Source: Vagococcus silagei
GTDB taxonomy: Bacteria > Bacillota > Bacilli > Lactobacillales > Vagococcaceae
Assembly: GCF_004795745.1 (NCBI RefSeq)
Contig: NZ_SDGV01000001.1
Coordinates: 62,001-126,000 of the forward strand
DNA length: 64,000 bases
Direction: 5' to 3'
Position 1 is the stretch's first letter; every line of letters starts with the position of its first letter. Below the pieces are notes generated by a model, which was given only the letters and a program-made list of their open reading frames with translations, did no database searches and was not told the DNA's origin. Position numbers and translations under genes: made by a program. Positions 29,201-37,515 of this stretch are shown here, piece by piece.

Positions 29201-29240
29201 AAAAAAGAGGTCAACTTTAAAAGTTGCCTCTTTTTTGTTC
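29201..29240. terminator. Bidirectional terminator between busAB and the Tet(M)-like gene
   Basis: Stem AAAAAAGAGG (29201-29210) with CCTCTTTTTT (29227-29236), extended by CAACTTTAAAAGTTG inside. A/T runs on both sides serve both convergent genes. The stop codon of the Tet(M)-like gene lies inside the stem-loop. Confidence 0.85.
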
Positions 29241-31082
29241 TTTAATAATGAGTGCTTTTGTCTGATCGACGGAGCCTTGTTGATAAAGCTTATCACCTGT
29301 TACAGGTTGATAAGCAACCACTCTTCCTTTGACATAGCCTTGTCCATTAAATAATTCATCCAAGTTTTCCTCAAAACTCAAGTAATTTGATTGCGTCATT
29401 TGAGCCTCAATTGTTGTTTCACCAAACAACTCTTCCACTTGACCAATCGTTGCCTCACGTTTTCCTAGCTCACTAATTGCTGTGCCCATATCTTTTGATA
29501 AACACGTTAAACTAAGTGCCATTATCGGTTCGACAATTTTTGTTTTAGCTTCCAATAGTGCTTTGTAAAATGCATAAGGTGTCAATTTTCTGAATTCAGA
29601 TGGCGTACTGACTGGACTATAAAATTCAGCATCCGTCAATGTGACTTTTGCGTTGATGATTTCATAATCGTAAAGGCCGGCCTCGAGCGCGTCGAGGACA
29701 CTCGTTTCAATTGCATTTTGAAATGATCGTTTCAAATAACCTAATGGAACAAAACTCTCGAAAATAGAGCTGTTTGTAATTTGGGGTTCAACTTTTAACG
29801 TCAGTGTGGCCCAATATGAATTCACATCATCATCCACACGAATTGATCCAATTCCTTGAGTCGTCACCATTTCTTTATAAACAATTTTCGGTAATGAAAC
29901 GGTCAACGTTTTAAAATCATATTCCCGACGTAGTGTATCCTCAAGATACTCTTTTTGCACGCGCCCAAAAATCGCAACCGATACTTCTGACGTCCTGCTA
30001 TCAATTTGAAAATCTAATAATGGATCTTCAATTATTAGTTTTTTTAAGGCATCAAGCAACAGCATGCGTTCGTCCTCAGAACTCGAAAAAATAATGCGCA
30101 ATGTCGGTTCAGGTAAGTCAATTTTTGGTTGGTATGATTCACCTAATGTGTCGCCAATCCTTAGTTGTTCTTCATGCGTTAACATAAAAATATCACCCGC
30201 TTCAACAGTATCACTTAAGACAAATTGATTGTCTTCTAATACAAAGAAACGATTTAATTTCAAACTGTCAGTTTCGTTTAGAGCGTATGTTTCATAGCGA
30301 TGAATCTTGCCTGATATTAATTTAAAAAAGGCTTGCTTTTGACCATCAACAAACATAATTTTATATAAATAGGCAGAGGTCTCTTCCGATGTCACTTTAG
30401 CGTATTCAAATTGCGCTAAATAATCTAATAATGTTGTGACACCTTGACCAGTCACAGCCGATCCATAAATAATTGGAAATAGCTTTCTTTGAACGACACT
30501 TTCGGTTAGTGATGTCTTGACTTGCATTTCTGAAACATTTTCTTCTAGTAAGTACTGTTCTAAAAGAACATCATCTGTTTCAATTATTTTATCACGAGCC
30601 GCACTTGTCATTGGTAAACTTACGAGTTGTGATGTTAATTTTTGTTCAATTTCCAAACATATATTTTCAGTATTGGCTGTAGCTAAATCCGTTTTGTTAA
30701 TAAAGAATAAAGTAGGGATACCAGCTTCTTGTAATGTATCAAAAATTCGACGTGTTTGCGTTGGCAAGCTGCCTAAACTTGACACAACGAGAATTGCTAA
30801 GTCAATGACGTCTAAAGCTCTCACCACTTCACCAAAAAATTCAACATGTCCTGGCATATCAATCACGTTAATCTTTGTTTCTTGCCATTCTAATGAAACG
30901 GAAGCCGATTTTATTGTAATGCCTCGTTCTTTCTCTAACTCAAGGGTATCAGTTATCGTATTGGCTTTCTTGATACTACCGCCTTGATAATGTTCATGTG
31001 TTTGGCTATATAATCTTTCTGTTAATGATGTTTTTCCCGCATCAACATGAGCAACGATTCCAATATTAAGTATTTTTTTCAT
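29217..31082 (-). CDS. Tet(M)/Tet(O)-like ribosomal protection GTPase
   Basis: 621 residues from the ATG at 31080-31082, which aligns with the start of Tet(M)-type proteins. An in-frame TTG at 31110-31112 has a better site, GAGGG six bases upstream, and would add ten residues. GTPase motifs: AHVDAGKTS (G1), ERGITI (G2), DMPGH (G3), NKTD (G4). EF-G-like domains II-V follow. The domain IV loop YSPVSTPSEFR (about 488-498) matches the YSPVSTP loop with which Tet(M) reaches into the tetracycline site. EF-G itself is about 690 residues and lacks this loop. The body is well diverged from textbook Tet(M), so drug specificity is unknown. The gene has its own promoter and an attenuator-like leader. No mobile element is adjacent, so it looks chromosomal. 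Confidence 0.88.
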   Translation of the reverse strand: MKKILNIGIVAHVDAGKTSLTERLYSQTHEHYQGGSIKKANTITDTLELEKERGITIKSASVSLEWQETKINVIDMPGHVEFFGEVVRALDVIDLAILVVSSLGSLPTQTRRIFDTLQEAGIPTLFFINKTDLATANTENICLEIEQKLTSQLVSLPMTSAARDKIIETDDVLLEQYLLEENVSEMQVKTSLTESVVQRKLFPIIYGSAVTGQGVTTLLDYLAQFEYAKVTSEETSAYLYKIMFVDGQKQAFFKLISGKIHRYETYALNETDSLKLNRFFVLEDNQFVLSDTVEAGDIFMLTHEEQLRIGDTLGESYQPKIDLPEPTLRIIFSSSEDERMLLLDALKKLIIEDPLLDFQIDSRTSEVSVAIFGRVQKEYLEDTLRREYDFKTLTVSLPKIVYKEMVTTQGIGSIRVDDDVNSYWATLTLKVEPQITNSSIFESFVPLGYLKRSFQNAIETSVLDALEAGLYDYEIINAKVTLTDAEFYSPVSTPSEFRKLTPYAFYKALLEAKTKIVEPIMALSLTCLSKDMGTAISELGKREATIGQVEELFGETTIEAQMTQSNYLSFEENLDELFNGQGYVKGRVVAYQPVTGDKLYQQGSVDQTKALIIKEQKRGNF

Positions 31083-31084
31083 AT

Positions 31085-31249
31085 AAAAAAGACTTCTATG
31101 GTTTTTATTCAAAAAATACCCTCGCTAAATACCATAGAAGTCTATCATTCACGACCTTCTTATATTTGTTCAAGAGTATTTCTCTAAAACGCACACCAAA
31201 TAAGCCTTGTTTTTTGCTTATTTAAAAAATGTGCTATAAAGAAATACTC
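31085..31249 (-). promoter_or_regulatory. Attenuator leader of the Tet(M)-like gene
   Basis: On the minus-strand RNA a large hairpin joins GAGTATTTC (31249-31241) to GAAATACTC (31182-31174), with inner helices AAATAAGC/GCTTATTT and GCACA/TGTGC. A second hairpin joins AGACTTCTATGG (31143-31132) to CCATAGAAGTCT (31101-31090) and runs straight into TTTTTT, then three bases later into the ATG. The first arm of hairpin one lies within a seven-codon reading frame. This is the layout of ribosome-stalling attenuation seen upstream of tet(M), erm and ABC-F genes, although no drug dependence can be shown here. Confidence 0.75.
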
Positions 31250-31257
31250 CGAAGCAT
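31234..31257 (-). CDS. Putative leader peptide MLRSISL
   Basis: ATG CTT CGG AGT ATT TCT TTA TAG, about 60 bases after the predicted transcript start, with GTGAGTGAT upstream as a weak ribosome site. Codons 4-6 form the 5' arm of the first leader hairpin, so a stalled or slow ribosome would open it. It is too short to support by composition; position is the only evidence. Confidence 0.5.
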   Translation of the reverse strand: MLRSISL

Positions 31258-31321
31258 ATGAAGATCACTCACTTATATTATTTTCGTCTCAAGGACGATT
31301 TAGTTTTAATTTAATACATAT

Positions 31322-31350
31322 AGTTTACAAAAAGTGCCTTTATTTGTCAA
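31322..31350 (-). promoter_or_regulatory. Promoter of the Tet(M)-like gene
   Basis: Minus-strand TTGACA (31345-31350), 17-base spacer, TAAACT (31322-31327). The -35 box lies inside the last codons of the upstream HAD gene. Confidence 0.8.
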
Positions 31351-32056
31351 TATTTAGAAATTTATGTACTTCTCGTACCGCCTCCTGATAATTTTCAACT
31401 GAAATTACATAGTCGCTCTTATAATTTAAACTACTATGTTGATATTTATCAAGCCACACCACACGCCAACCTGCATTCTTACAGCCTACAACGTCATTTT
31501 CATATGAATCTCCGATATAAAGACAGTCGTCAGCCGTAACTTGAAAAGCTGTTTCGACTAATCTAAAAGCTGAAACATCAGGCTTAGCACAACCTATTGC
31601 TTCAGAGATAAACCAATACTCTTGCGGAAACCAACGATTTAATCCCAATTGTGTCACTTTTTTTAATTGATGGTTTTCAGGACCATTGGTTAATAAAGCC
31701 ACCGGTACCTTTTGTTGCACCAATTGATCTAGCAGTCTCACCATCTCCGGCACCATTTGAATTTTCCCTTGATTTTGTGCGTAAGCTACTTGCAATTCAT
31801 GAGCCTCTGCATCAGATATCAATAACTCCGTTTCATTAATTGCTTCACGCATCCGATAGACACGCATCGTTTCAAGTGCAAGTGTGCCATCTTCTGTTTG
31901 CGAAAACAAGGCATCACTATGAAATCGAAAACGTTGATAGAGTTGACGCATCTCGTCATCATTAAAACGTTGTGGAAAAAAAACTTCAACCGCTAAACGA
32001 AATGGTTCAATTTGATCGTACAGCGTATCATCCATATCAAATACTATAACTTTCAT
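31340..32056 (-). CDS. HAD superfamily hydrolase (haloacid dehalogenase-like phosphatase)
   Basis: 238 residues from the ATG at 32054-32056 (GAGGGG upstream; the longer frame to 32083 overlaps the preceding gene). HAD motif I DMDDTLYDQ holds the nucleophile and general acid, motif II is LLTNG, the motif III lysine lies in GCAKPDVSAF, and motif IV is GDSYENDVVG. The cap is of the helical C1 type. Probably a small-molecule phosphatase; the substrate is unknown. It lies 13 bases behind the membrane glycerophosphodiesterase gene and is likely cotranscribed with it. Confidence 0.92.
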   Translation of the reverse strand: MKVIVFDMDDTLYDQIEPFRLAVEVFFPQRFNDDEMRQLYQRFRFHSDALFSQTEDGTLALETMRVYRMREAINETELLISDAEAHELQVAYAQNQGKIQMVPEMVRLLDQLVQQKVPVALLTNGPENHQLKKVTQLGLNRWFPQEYWFISEAIGCAKPDVSAFRLVETAFQVTADDCLYIGDSYENDVVGCKNAGWRVVWLDKYQHSSLNYKSDYVISVENYQEAVREVHKFLNIDK

Positions 32057-32069
32057 AATTACCCCTCTA

Positions 32070-33866
32070 TTAACCCATTCCAATCATAAAGAAGATTAAT
32101 TTATCAGAATAAGTCATTTCTTTACCACTTTCCATTACATCATTTAGAACTTCCATTTGATCAGTAATAATACCATCCACTTCATTAAACATCATTCGTG
32201 TCATTACTGTTTCATCATTTGGCGTCCATGCATAAACTTCTTTACCAATACTATGTGCTGAGTCTACAAAACCTTGACCCAACGTGGTATATTCCAATGC
32301 ATAGAAATCCATCGCTCCTGAAGGCGGTCCAACAAAACTAAATGGCAAGATATACCCTACATAAAACTTAGGTTCAAGTTGTTTTAACTCTTCAACAGTA
32401 TCGTAAGTCAAAGATTGAATGATGTGACCATTTTTAAGAATTGACTCGCGATAACGTTCAGTAAATCGTTTCATAAATTCAGGACTATCATTTTTGGTTG
32501 TCTTTATTTCAATCAATAATTTTTGATTTAGCTCATTTGCTTTGGCCAAGTAAGCATCAAAAGAAACGATCTTTGCTTCCATCCCATTTTCATGAACTGT
32601 TAGTTTAGTTAATTCGTCGAGATTAAGTTCATATGGCTTTTTATTCACCCCCGTTAAAGGTCGCAAATTAAAATCATGATAGACCACAAAATCATGATCT
32701 TTCGTTTCTTGGACATCCATTTCAACATAATCAGGTTTTTCATCCTTATTTGTCATTTCCAGTGCTTCAAGTGAGTTTTGAACATGGTTCTCATTATCCA
32801 CCCCTCGATGAGAAAGACTTAACACCTGATCATCAAACGGATCATTCAAAATCACATAGTTTCCCATACTTGTTAAAACAAAAACAACTACAATTCCAAC
32901 CAATACAATGCTAGCCTTAATAAAATGAATAAACCCTTTCTTCTTAGGTTTGATTTCATGATTAAATTCATCATTAAGGAAGCCTTGTTGATTCATGTCG
33001 TCAACAATAATATAGAATAAGCCGATAGTTGAAAACAAACCATTAAAGAGCCAAATCAATTGTAAAAAGGTTAAAATGATAACCGCACTTGGTAGCGCAA
33101 TTTCTGGTTTAACTTCCTCAATTAATGCTTGTGCACCAAAACAAATAAAATAAAGGAATGATGTTAAAAGTAAGAAAAAGCCAATCACACCAATAATTTT
33201 AAAGAATATTTTCCAAAAATGACGTTTTGTTTCAACCATACTATATTTAACCGCTTCTTTGACAGAGCGTTGGTTTAAAATCATCTCAGGTAAGACATAA
33301 ACCCACCGAATTGAGAGATAGGCCAAAAAGATATAAACCAAAATGACAGCTGACACAATAATAAAACGATGGGCAAACACAACGTCTAAAATAAAGACTG
33401 GAATCTTAAACTTCCCTAATAATTCCGAATTAAATTTGATACCACTTAAAGGAATGACCAAAAAGAAATAAAATAGAAAGAAAAATATTGAAGACTTATC
33501 AATTTTTTTCAAACTACGCAGGGTCCCCACAATCAATTGTCGCACACTCGCAGGCTGCTCCATTTGCACGTAATACACACTTTGAAGCAGAAAAGCAAAT
33601 TCAAAGAATACAGTTAACAGTAACATTAAAAGTGTCGCAATCAAGCCAGTCGCCACAAATGGATGATGTAAAAAGATTTCACCCATATTGTCATAAGACA
33701 TATAATTAATGCCACCCATATTCAACAGAAATTTCGCAAATCCCATTAAAGCAGGGATAAAAACAATCGCAATCAACAGATGCATTAAGAATACATCACG
33801 CACATAGCGCCTCGCGTCCCTAGTAAACGCACGAATCAAACGCCAATTTTCTTTCATAATTTTCAT
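32070..33866 (-). CDS. Membrane-anchored glycerophosphodiester phosphodiesterase
   Basis: 598 residues. The N-terminal GDPD-membrane domain has about seven or eight transmembrane segments (1-345). The C-terminal GDPD catalytic domain (about 350-575) contains SHRGVDNENHVQNSLEAL, in part (catalytic His), YVEMDVQETKD (metal Glu/Asp), VVYHDFNLRP (second His) and LIEIKTT. It hydrolyses glycerophosphodiesters to glycerol 3-phosphate and an alcohol, possibly from lipoteichoic acid or phospholipid turnover, outside the cell if the usual topology holds. Start ATG with GGAGGG upstream. Repeat copy B occupies its upstream region. Confidence 0.93.
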   Translation of the reverse strand: MKIMKENWRLIRAFTRDARRYVRDVFLMHLLIAIVFIPALMGFAKFLLNMGGINYMSYDNMGEIFLHHPFVATGLIATLLMLLLTVFFEFAFLLQSVYYVQMEQPASVRQLIVGTLRSLKKIDKSSIFFFLFYFFLVIPLSGIKFNSELLGKFKIPVFILDVVFAHRFIIVSAVILVYIFLAYLSIRWVYVLPEMILNQRSVKEAVKYSMVETKRHFWKIFFKIIGVIGFFLLLTSFLYFICFGAQALIEEVKPEIALPSAVIILTFLQLIWLFNGLFSTIGLFYIIVDDMNQQGFLNDEFNHEIKPKKKGFIHFIKASIVLVGIVVVFVLTSMGNYVILNDPFDDQVLSLSHRGVDNENHVQNSLEALEMTNKDEKPDYVEMDVQETKDHDFVVYHDFNLRPLTGVNKKPYELNLDELTKLTVHENGMEAKIVSFDAYLAKANELNQKLLIEIKTTKNDSPEFMKRFTERYRESILKNGHIIQSLTYDTVEELKQLEPKFYVGYILPFSFVGPPSGAMDFYALEYTTLGQGFVDSAHSIGKEVYAWTPNDETVMTRMMFNEVDGIITDQMEVLNDVMESGKEMTYSDKLIFFMIGMG

Positions 33867-33942
33867 CTAATACCCTCCAAAATCTATCTATCTAACCATT
33901 ATAGAGAAATTTTCGATTAATGGAAAGTTTAATATACAAAAA

Positions 33943-34099
33943 GGTGGTGAAGTGAGCGGTTTGGGATGAACAGTAAGGCGAGCCTAGTAAACAGACGCTT
34001 TTTGTCTGATTACTAGGATTGACTTAATGCTGAATCCCAGCTCACTGAACCCCGTTAAATCAGGTGGTGAAGTGAGCGTTTTGAGCTCAGCAACAAGAC
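33943..34099 (+). repeat. Long-hairpin intergenic repeat, copy B (plus partial second arm)
   Basis: Left arm GGTGGTGAAGTGAGCG (33943-33958), then GGGATGAACAGTAAGGCGAGC. Inner stem CTAGTAAACAGAC (33984-33996) with GTCTGATTACTAG (34004-34016). Return arm GATTGACTTAATGCTGAATCCCAGCTCACTGAACCCC, in part. The first 16 bases recur exactly at 34063-34078, starting a truncated second copy. Nearly every arm base can pair, giving a hairpin of about 110 nucleotides. The element lies between two minus-strand genes. Confidence 0.75.
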
Positions 34100-34101
34100 A
34101 C

Positions 34102-34127
34102 CAAAAAAGCTGACCTCTCAGTCAGCT
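34102..34127 (-). terminator. Terminator after the 3-hydroxyacyl-CoA dehydrogenase gene
   Basis: Stem AGCTGAC (34108-34114) with GTCAGCT (34121-34127), followed on the minus strand by a T run (complement of 34103-34108). It lies 15 bases after the stop. Confidence 0.8.
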
Positions 34128-34142
34128 TCTCATGCACTATTT

Positions 34143-35030
34143 CTAATTCAAAAAGTCTTTTTCCAAATAACTTGGATTAGGATATTTATAGAAACCTTCA
34201 CCAGTTTGAACCCCTAGTTTGCCTTTATCGATATAATGCTCTTTTAAATACGCTGCTGTCGCGCGAGCATCATCCGTGTCCTCACTGAGGGCTATATTAT
34301 AAGCTGTATTTAAACCAACTATATCTAAGATTGCAAACGGTCCACGCGGTGCTTTTGTCGCAATCATCCATGTTTTGTCCACTGTTTCAGGATCTGCAAT
34401 TCCCTTAACCATTAGATTTTCACCGGCTTTTAAAAAAGGAACTAATAATGCATTTAAAATATAGCCAGGATATTCTTTATGTAAAGGTAACGCAACCATG
34501 CCAATTTCTTTTGCGAAAGCAACAACACTATCAAAAACCTCTGGACTCGTTTTAGCGGATCCTTGGATTTCTGCTGTGTTATTCACCCAAATATGATTGG
34601 CAAAATGTAACGCGATAAATTGTTCTGGTCGACCTGTTTCATCTGCGAAATCACTTGGTAAAAATGTTGATGTGTTAGTCGCGATGACTGTATGTTTTGG
34701 TGCTAATTCATTTACCCGTTGATATAAATTTATTTTAATCTCACGAACTTCCGGAACTGCTTCAATCACGATATCTGCTTCTTTTACCGCATCTCCAAGA
34801 TCAGAAGTATAAGTCATACGATTTAACGCTAATTCTAACTCAGCGTCACTTGCCTTTAAGTCTTGTTTATAGCTTTGTGTTAAAGTTTTGATTCGTTCTT
34901 TAGCTTTTTCTAATACCTCATCATTAATGTCATTCACCACAACTTGAAAACCTGAATACGCGATTTGAAAAGCTATCTGACTACCTAATACTCCACTTCC
35001 TATTACTGTTACATTCTTAAATTCCATCAT
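34143..35030 (-). CDS. 3-hydroxyacyl-CoA dehydrogenase family protein
   Basis: 295 residues from the ATG at 35028-35030 (GAGGGG seven bases upstream; the longer frame to 35057 includes this site). The N-terminal NAD-binding fold has VIGSGVLGSQIAFQIA, EAVPEVREIK and NTSTFLPSDFA. The C-terminal dimerisation domain has GYILNALLVPFL and GPFAILDIVGL. ALHFANHIW carries the catalytic His. Family members oxidise 3-hydroxybutyryl-CoA or related hydroxyacids. No thiolase or crotonase is nearby, so the substrate is open. A near-perfect catabolite-responsive element lies 50 bases upstream. Confidence 0.92.
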   Translation of the reverse strand: MMEFKNVTVIGSGVLGSQIAFQIAYSGFQVVVNDINDEVLEKAKERIKTLTQSYKQDLKASDAELELALNRMTYTSDLGDAVKEADIVIEAVPEVREIKINLYQRVNELAPKHTVIATNTSTFLPSDFADETGRPEQFIALHFANHIWVNNTAEIQGSAKTSPEVFDSVVAFAKEIGMVALPLHKEYPGYILNALLVPFLKAGENLMVKGIADPETVDKTWMIATKAPRGPFAILDIVGLNTAYNIALSEDTDDARATAAYLKEHYIDKGKLGVQTGEGFYKYPNPSYLEKDFLN

Positions 35031-35080
35031 ATCTAGACCCCTCTTCTTAATATTCATTTGATCGTCTCACCTAAAACCAA

Positions 35081-35094
35081 TGAAAACGCTATCA
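35081..35094 (-). promoter_or_regulatory. cre site (CcpA binding)
   Basis: TGAAAACGCTATCA fits the catabolite-responsive element consensus TGWAANCGNTNWCA at every fixed position. It sits 50 bases before the 3-hydroxyacyl-CoA dehydrogenase start, so glucose repression through CcpA is expected. Confidence 0.7.
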
Positions 35095-35235
35095 CTAATT
35101 ACAGTCTAACTAAAACAAATGTTTTTTTCAAGTAAAAAGGGGTCATTTTTCACAAAAAAGAACCAAAAACTATAATCAGTTATCCCTGATATTACAGTTT
35201 TCAGTCCTTATCCTGTTATTTTTTGTGAAGTTTAA

Positions 35236-35994
35236 CTAAACCTGAATATCAGCAATCGTCACTTGGCCTTGATAAGTTTGACGATAACGTTTTGGCGTTA
35301 AGCCAGTTACTTCTTTGAACTTCTTAGTAAAGTATGTCGAGTCATTGAAACCAACGTTCATTGCGACTTCACTAATTGGATAATCAGTCGTCGACAATTC
35401 TTTTTTGGCAACTTCAACACGATAAATTAAGAGATATTCAGAAAAATTCATACCTAAAATACTTTTCACTAAACGACTCACGTGATATTTACTCATATTC
35501 AGATAATTTGCTAGCACGTCTAGTGTCAGCGACTCCGCATAATTTTTATGAATAAAGCGCAGTACTTTATGTTGTAATGTTAATGATGTATTTTGATTAT
35601 CGTTATTTTCTATATCAAGTAAAGAAACTTGGTTAATTGATTTAATCCCTCGATCAAGTGCGTAGACGAAATCAGCATCAATCGGTTTTAACAAGTAATC
35701 AATCATTCCTAGACGCAATGCCTTTTGAGCATTTTTAAAATCAGCCTTACGTGATGTTACAATTGATTTTAAATTGGGAAAACGTTCAAGTAAAAATTTA
35801 TGTGCTTTAAAACAGTCTAACGTATCGTGATTAATAATTGCTAATTCAATGCTGTACTTATCTGCAATCTCAATCAGTTCTAACCTGGTTGTTGCAATTG
35901 GCAACAAAATAACATTGGCAAAATGTTCGCGAATCATCTCCTTCATGATTTCACTAGATTCAATATCGTTGTCAACGATTATGACATTACACAC
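35236..35994 (-). CDS. Orphan AraC-type response regulator with atypical receiver
   Basis: About 252 residues from the GTG at 35992-35994, behind GAGGTGAT; an earlier GTG at 36003 lies inside that site. The N-terminal receiver-like domain (about 1-120; VIIVDNDIESSEIM, YLLKPIDADFVY) keeps the aspartate of the acidic pocket and the lysine. At the end of strand three it has Asn (LAIINHD, about residue 55) where the phospho-acceptor Asp should be. The C-terminal AraC domain (about 155-245; TLDVLANYLNMSKYHVSRLV, VGFNDSTYFTKKFKEVTGLT) is intact. No histidine kinase is adjacent. Probably phosphorylation-independent; the target is unknown, with adhP and the CoA dehydrogenase as neighbours. Confidence 0.88.
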   Translation of the reverse strand: MCNVIIVDNDIESSEIMKEMIREHFANVILLPIATTRLELIEIADKYSIELAIINHDTLDCFKAHKFLLERFPNLKSIVTSRKADFKNAQKALRLGMIDYLLKPIDADFVYALDRGIKSINQVSLLDIENNDNQNTSLTLQHKVLRFIHKNYAESLTLDVLANYLNMSKYHVSRLVKSILGMNFSEYLLIYRVEVAKKELSTTDYPISEVAMNVGFNDSTYFTKKFKEVTGLTPKRYRQTYQGQVTIADIQV

Positions 35995-36116
35995 AATTAT
36001 CACCTCTAACTAATTATTAAGACACTTTCATTTTAAGCTTTATTCAGAAATAAAGCAATATCAGATCATTTATTGGTACAAATCTCTTTGACAGTATTTC
36101 CAAATAAGACGCATAA

Positions 36117-36156
36117 ACAAAAAAGACGACTTTAAGTTTTTGCACTCAAAGTCATC
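36117..36156 (-). terminator. Terminator after adhP
   Basis: Stem GACGACTTTAAG (36125-36136) with CTCAAAGTCATC (36145-36156), allowing G-T pairs, followed on the minus strand by TTTTTTG. It lies about 25 bases after the adhP stop. Confidence 0.85.
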
Positions 36157-36179
36157 CTTTGTCTCGTTATTTTTGAAAA

Positions 36180-37196
36180 TTATTTGTCAGTAAAATCAAT
36201 GACCATACGGCCTTTAATTTTTCCGTCAATCATTTCATCAAAGATATCATTAATATCTTCTAATGGACGCATATGTACTTTAGGAACAACTTTTCCTTCA
36301 GCTCCAAATTGGAATGCTTCAGCTAAGTCATTACGAGTACCTACTAATGATCCAACTACTTTAATTCCGTCTAATACAAGACGAGGAATATTTAAGTCCA
36401 TGCTTTCTGATGGTAAACCAACAGCTACGATTGTACCTGCAGCTCTTACACAGTCAACAGCTGAGTTAAATGCTGCTTTAGAAACAGCTGTAACTACAGC
36501 ACCGTGAGCGCCACCGTCAGTTAATTCAATAATTTTCTTCGCTGCATCTTCTTTAGCAGGGTTGATAACAACATCTGCACCTAATTCTTTAGCGAAATCT
36601 AATTGTAAATCATTTACATCTAAACCGATAACTTTACAGTTAAATACTTCTTTAGCATATTGTAAAGCTAAGTTTCCTAATCCACCTAGACCATAGATTG
36701 CAATCCATTGTCCTGGTTTAACATTTGATTCTTTGATTGCTTTATAAGTTGTTACACCAGCACAAGTAATACTACTTGCTTCAGCAGATCCTAAACCATC
36801 TGGAACTTTAACTGCATAGTCTGCAGTAACGATACATTCTTCAGCCATACCACCATCAGCTGTATAACCAGCATTGATTACGCTACGACATAATGTTTCT
36901 TGACCGTTTACACAATACTCACATTTTCCACAAGCTTCAAACATCCATGCAACACTAGCACGGTCACCAATTTTAAGTGATGTTACATCTGAACCTACTT
37001 CAACAACGCGACCGATACCTTCATGTCCTAAAACACGACCAGTTACATCACCAAAGTCTCCATTCTTAACGTGTAAGTCTGTATGACAAACCCCACAACA
37101 TTCCATTTTTAATAATGCTTCGTTAGCTTTTAACGGACGTAAATCTTTTTCTACTACTGCTACTCTTTTATCTGCACCTACTGTTGCTGCTTTCAT
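36180..37196 (-). CDS. adhP: Zinc-dependent alcohol dehydrogenase, AdhP type
   Basis: 338 residues from the ATG at 37194-37196 (AGAGGGTG upstream). Catalytic zinc ligands lie in [11 protein letters not shown] and GHEGIGRV. The four-cysteine structural zinc site is [15 protein letters not shown], and the NAD-binding motif is GLGGLG. The length and [19 protein letters not shown] start match AdhP of Firmicutes. It interconverts ethanol/acetaldehyde and similar alcohols with NADH, regenerating NAD+ in fermentation. A partial Rex-like operator upstream would fit redox control. Codon use (many GCT, GTT, AAA) suggests good expression. Confidence 0.94.
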   Translation of the reverse strand: MKAATVGADKRVAVVEKDLRPLKANEALLKMECCGVCHTDLHVKNGDFGDVTGRVLGHEGIGRVVEVGSDVTSLKIGDRASVAWMFEACGKCEYCVNGQETLCRSVINAGYTADGGMAEECIVTADYAVKVPDGLGSAEASSITCAGVTTYKAIKESNVKPGQWIAIYGLGGLGNLALQYAKEVFNCKVIGLDVNDLQLDFAKELGADVVINPAKEDAAKKIIELTDGGAHGAVVTAVSKAAFNSAVDCVRAAGTIVAVGLPSESMDLNIPRLVLDGIKVVGSLVGTRNDLAEAFQFGAEGKVVPKVHMRPLEDINDIFDEMIDGKIKGRMVIDFTDK

Positions 37197-37245
37197 TATA
37201 TAAATACACCCTCTCATTAAAATAGAATGTGAAATGCTGAACTAG

Positions 37246-37263
37246 TGTGAATCCGTTCATTCA
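37246..37263 (-). promoter_or_regulatory. Possible Rex operator upstream of adhP
   Basis: TGTGAATCCGTTCATTCA (plus strand) matches the first half and inner second half of the Rex consensus TTGTGAANNNNTTCACAA, with mismatches at the far end. It lies 50 bases before the adhP start. A candidate only. Confidence 0.35.
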
Positions 37264-37458
37264 GTATTCAACAATAATAGTCTATCATGCAATACCATGT
37301 GAAAACATAATTATATTGTTCATTTTCAGTAGGAATTAAAGCGGTTACTTTTGTAATAGAAAGAACTTTCACAAAAACGTCCGTGAAAAGATGTACAAAA
37401 CTGACATTCTCTACACTTTTTCACAAATAAATATTTATATAAATTGGAGTTGTATTAG

Positions 37459-37488
37459 TTGCTTTTAAATTTGTCTTTCTTGTATCAT
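37459..37488 (+). promoter_or_regulatory. Candidate promoter of the carbonic anhydrase gene
   Basis: TTGCTT (37459-37464) and TATCAT (37483-37488) with an 18-base spacer, 28 bases before the start codon. Both boxes are imperfect. Confidence 0.45.
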
Positions 37489-37515
37489 AAAAACTGAGAA
37501 TTAGGGGGGAACATT

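Noticed and set aside
29217-31082. Calling the Tet(M)-like gene elongation factor G or RF3
   Set aside because: It is shorter than EF-G, starts like Tet(M), has the YSPVSTP loop, and lacks the downstream rpsL/tuf context.
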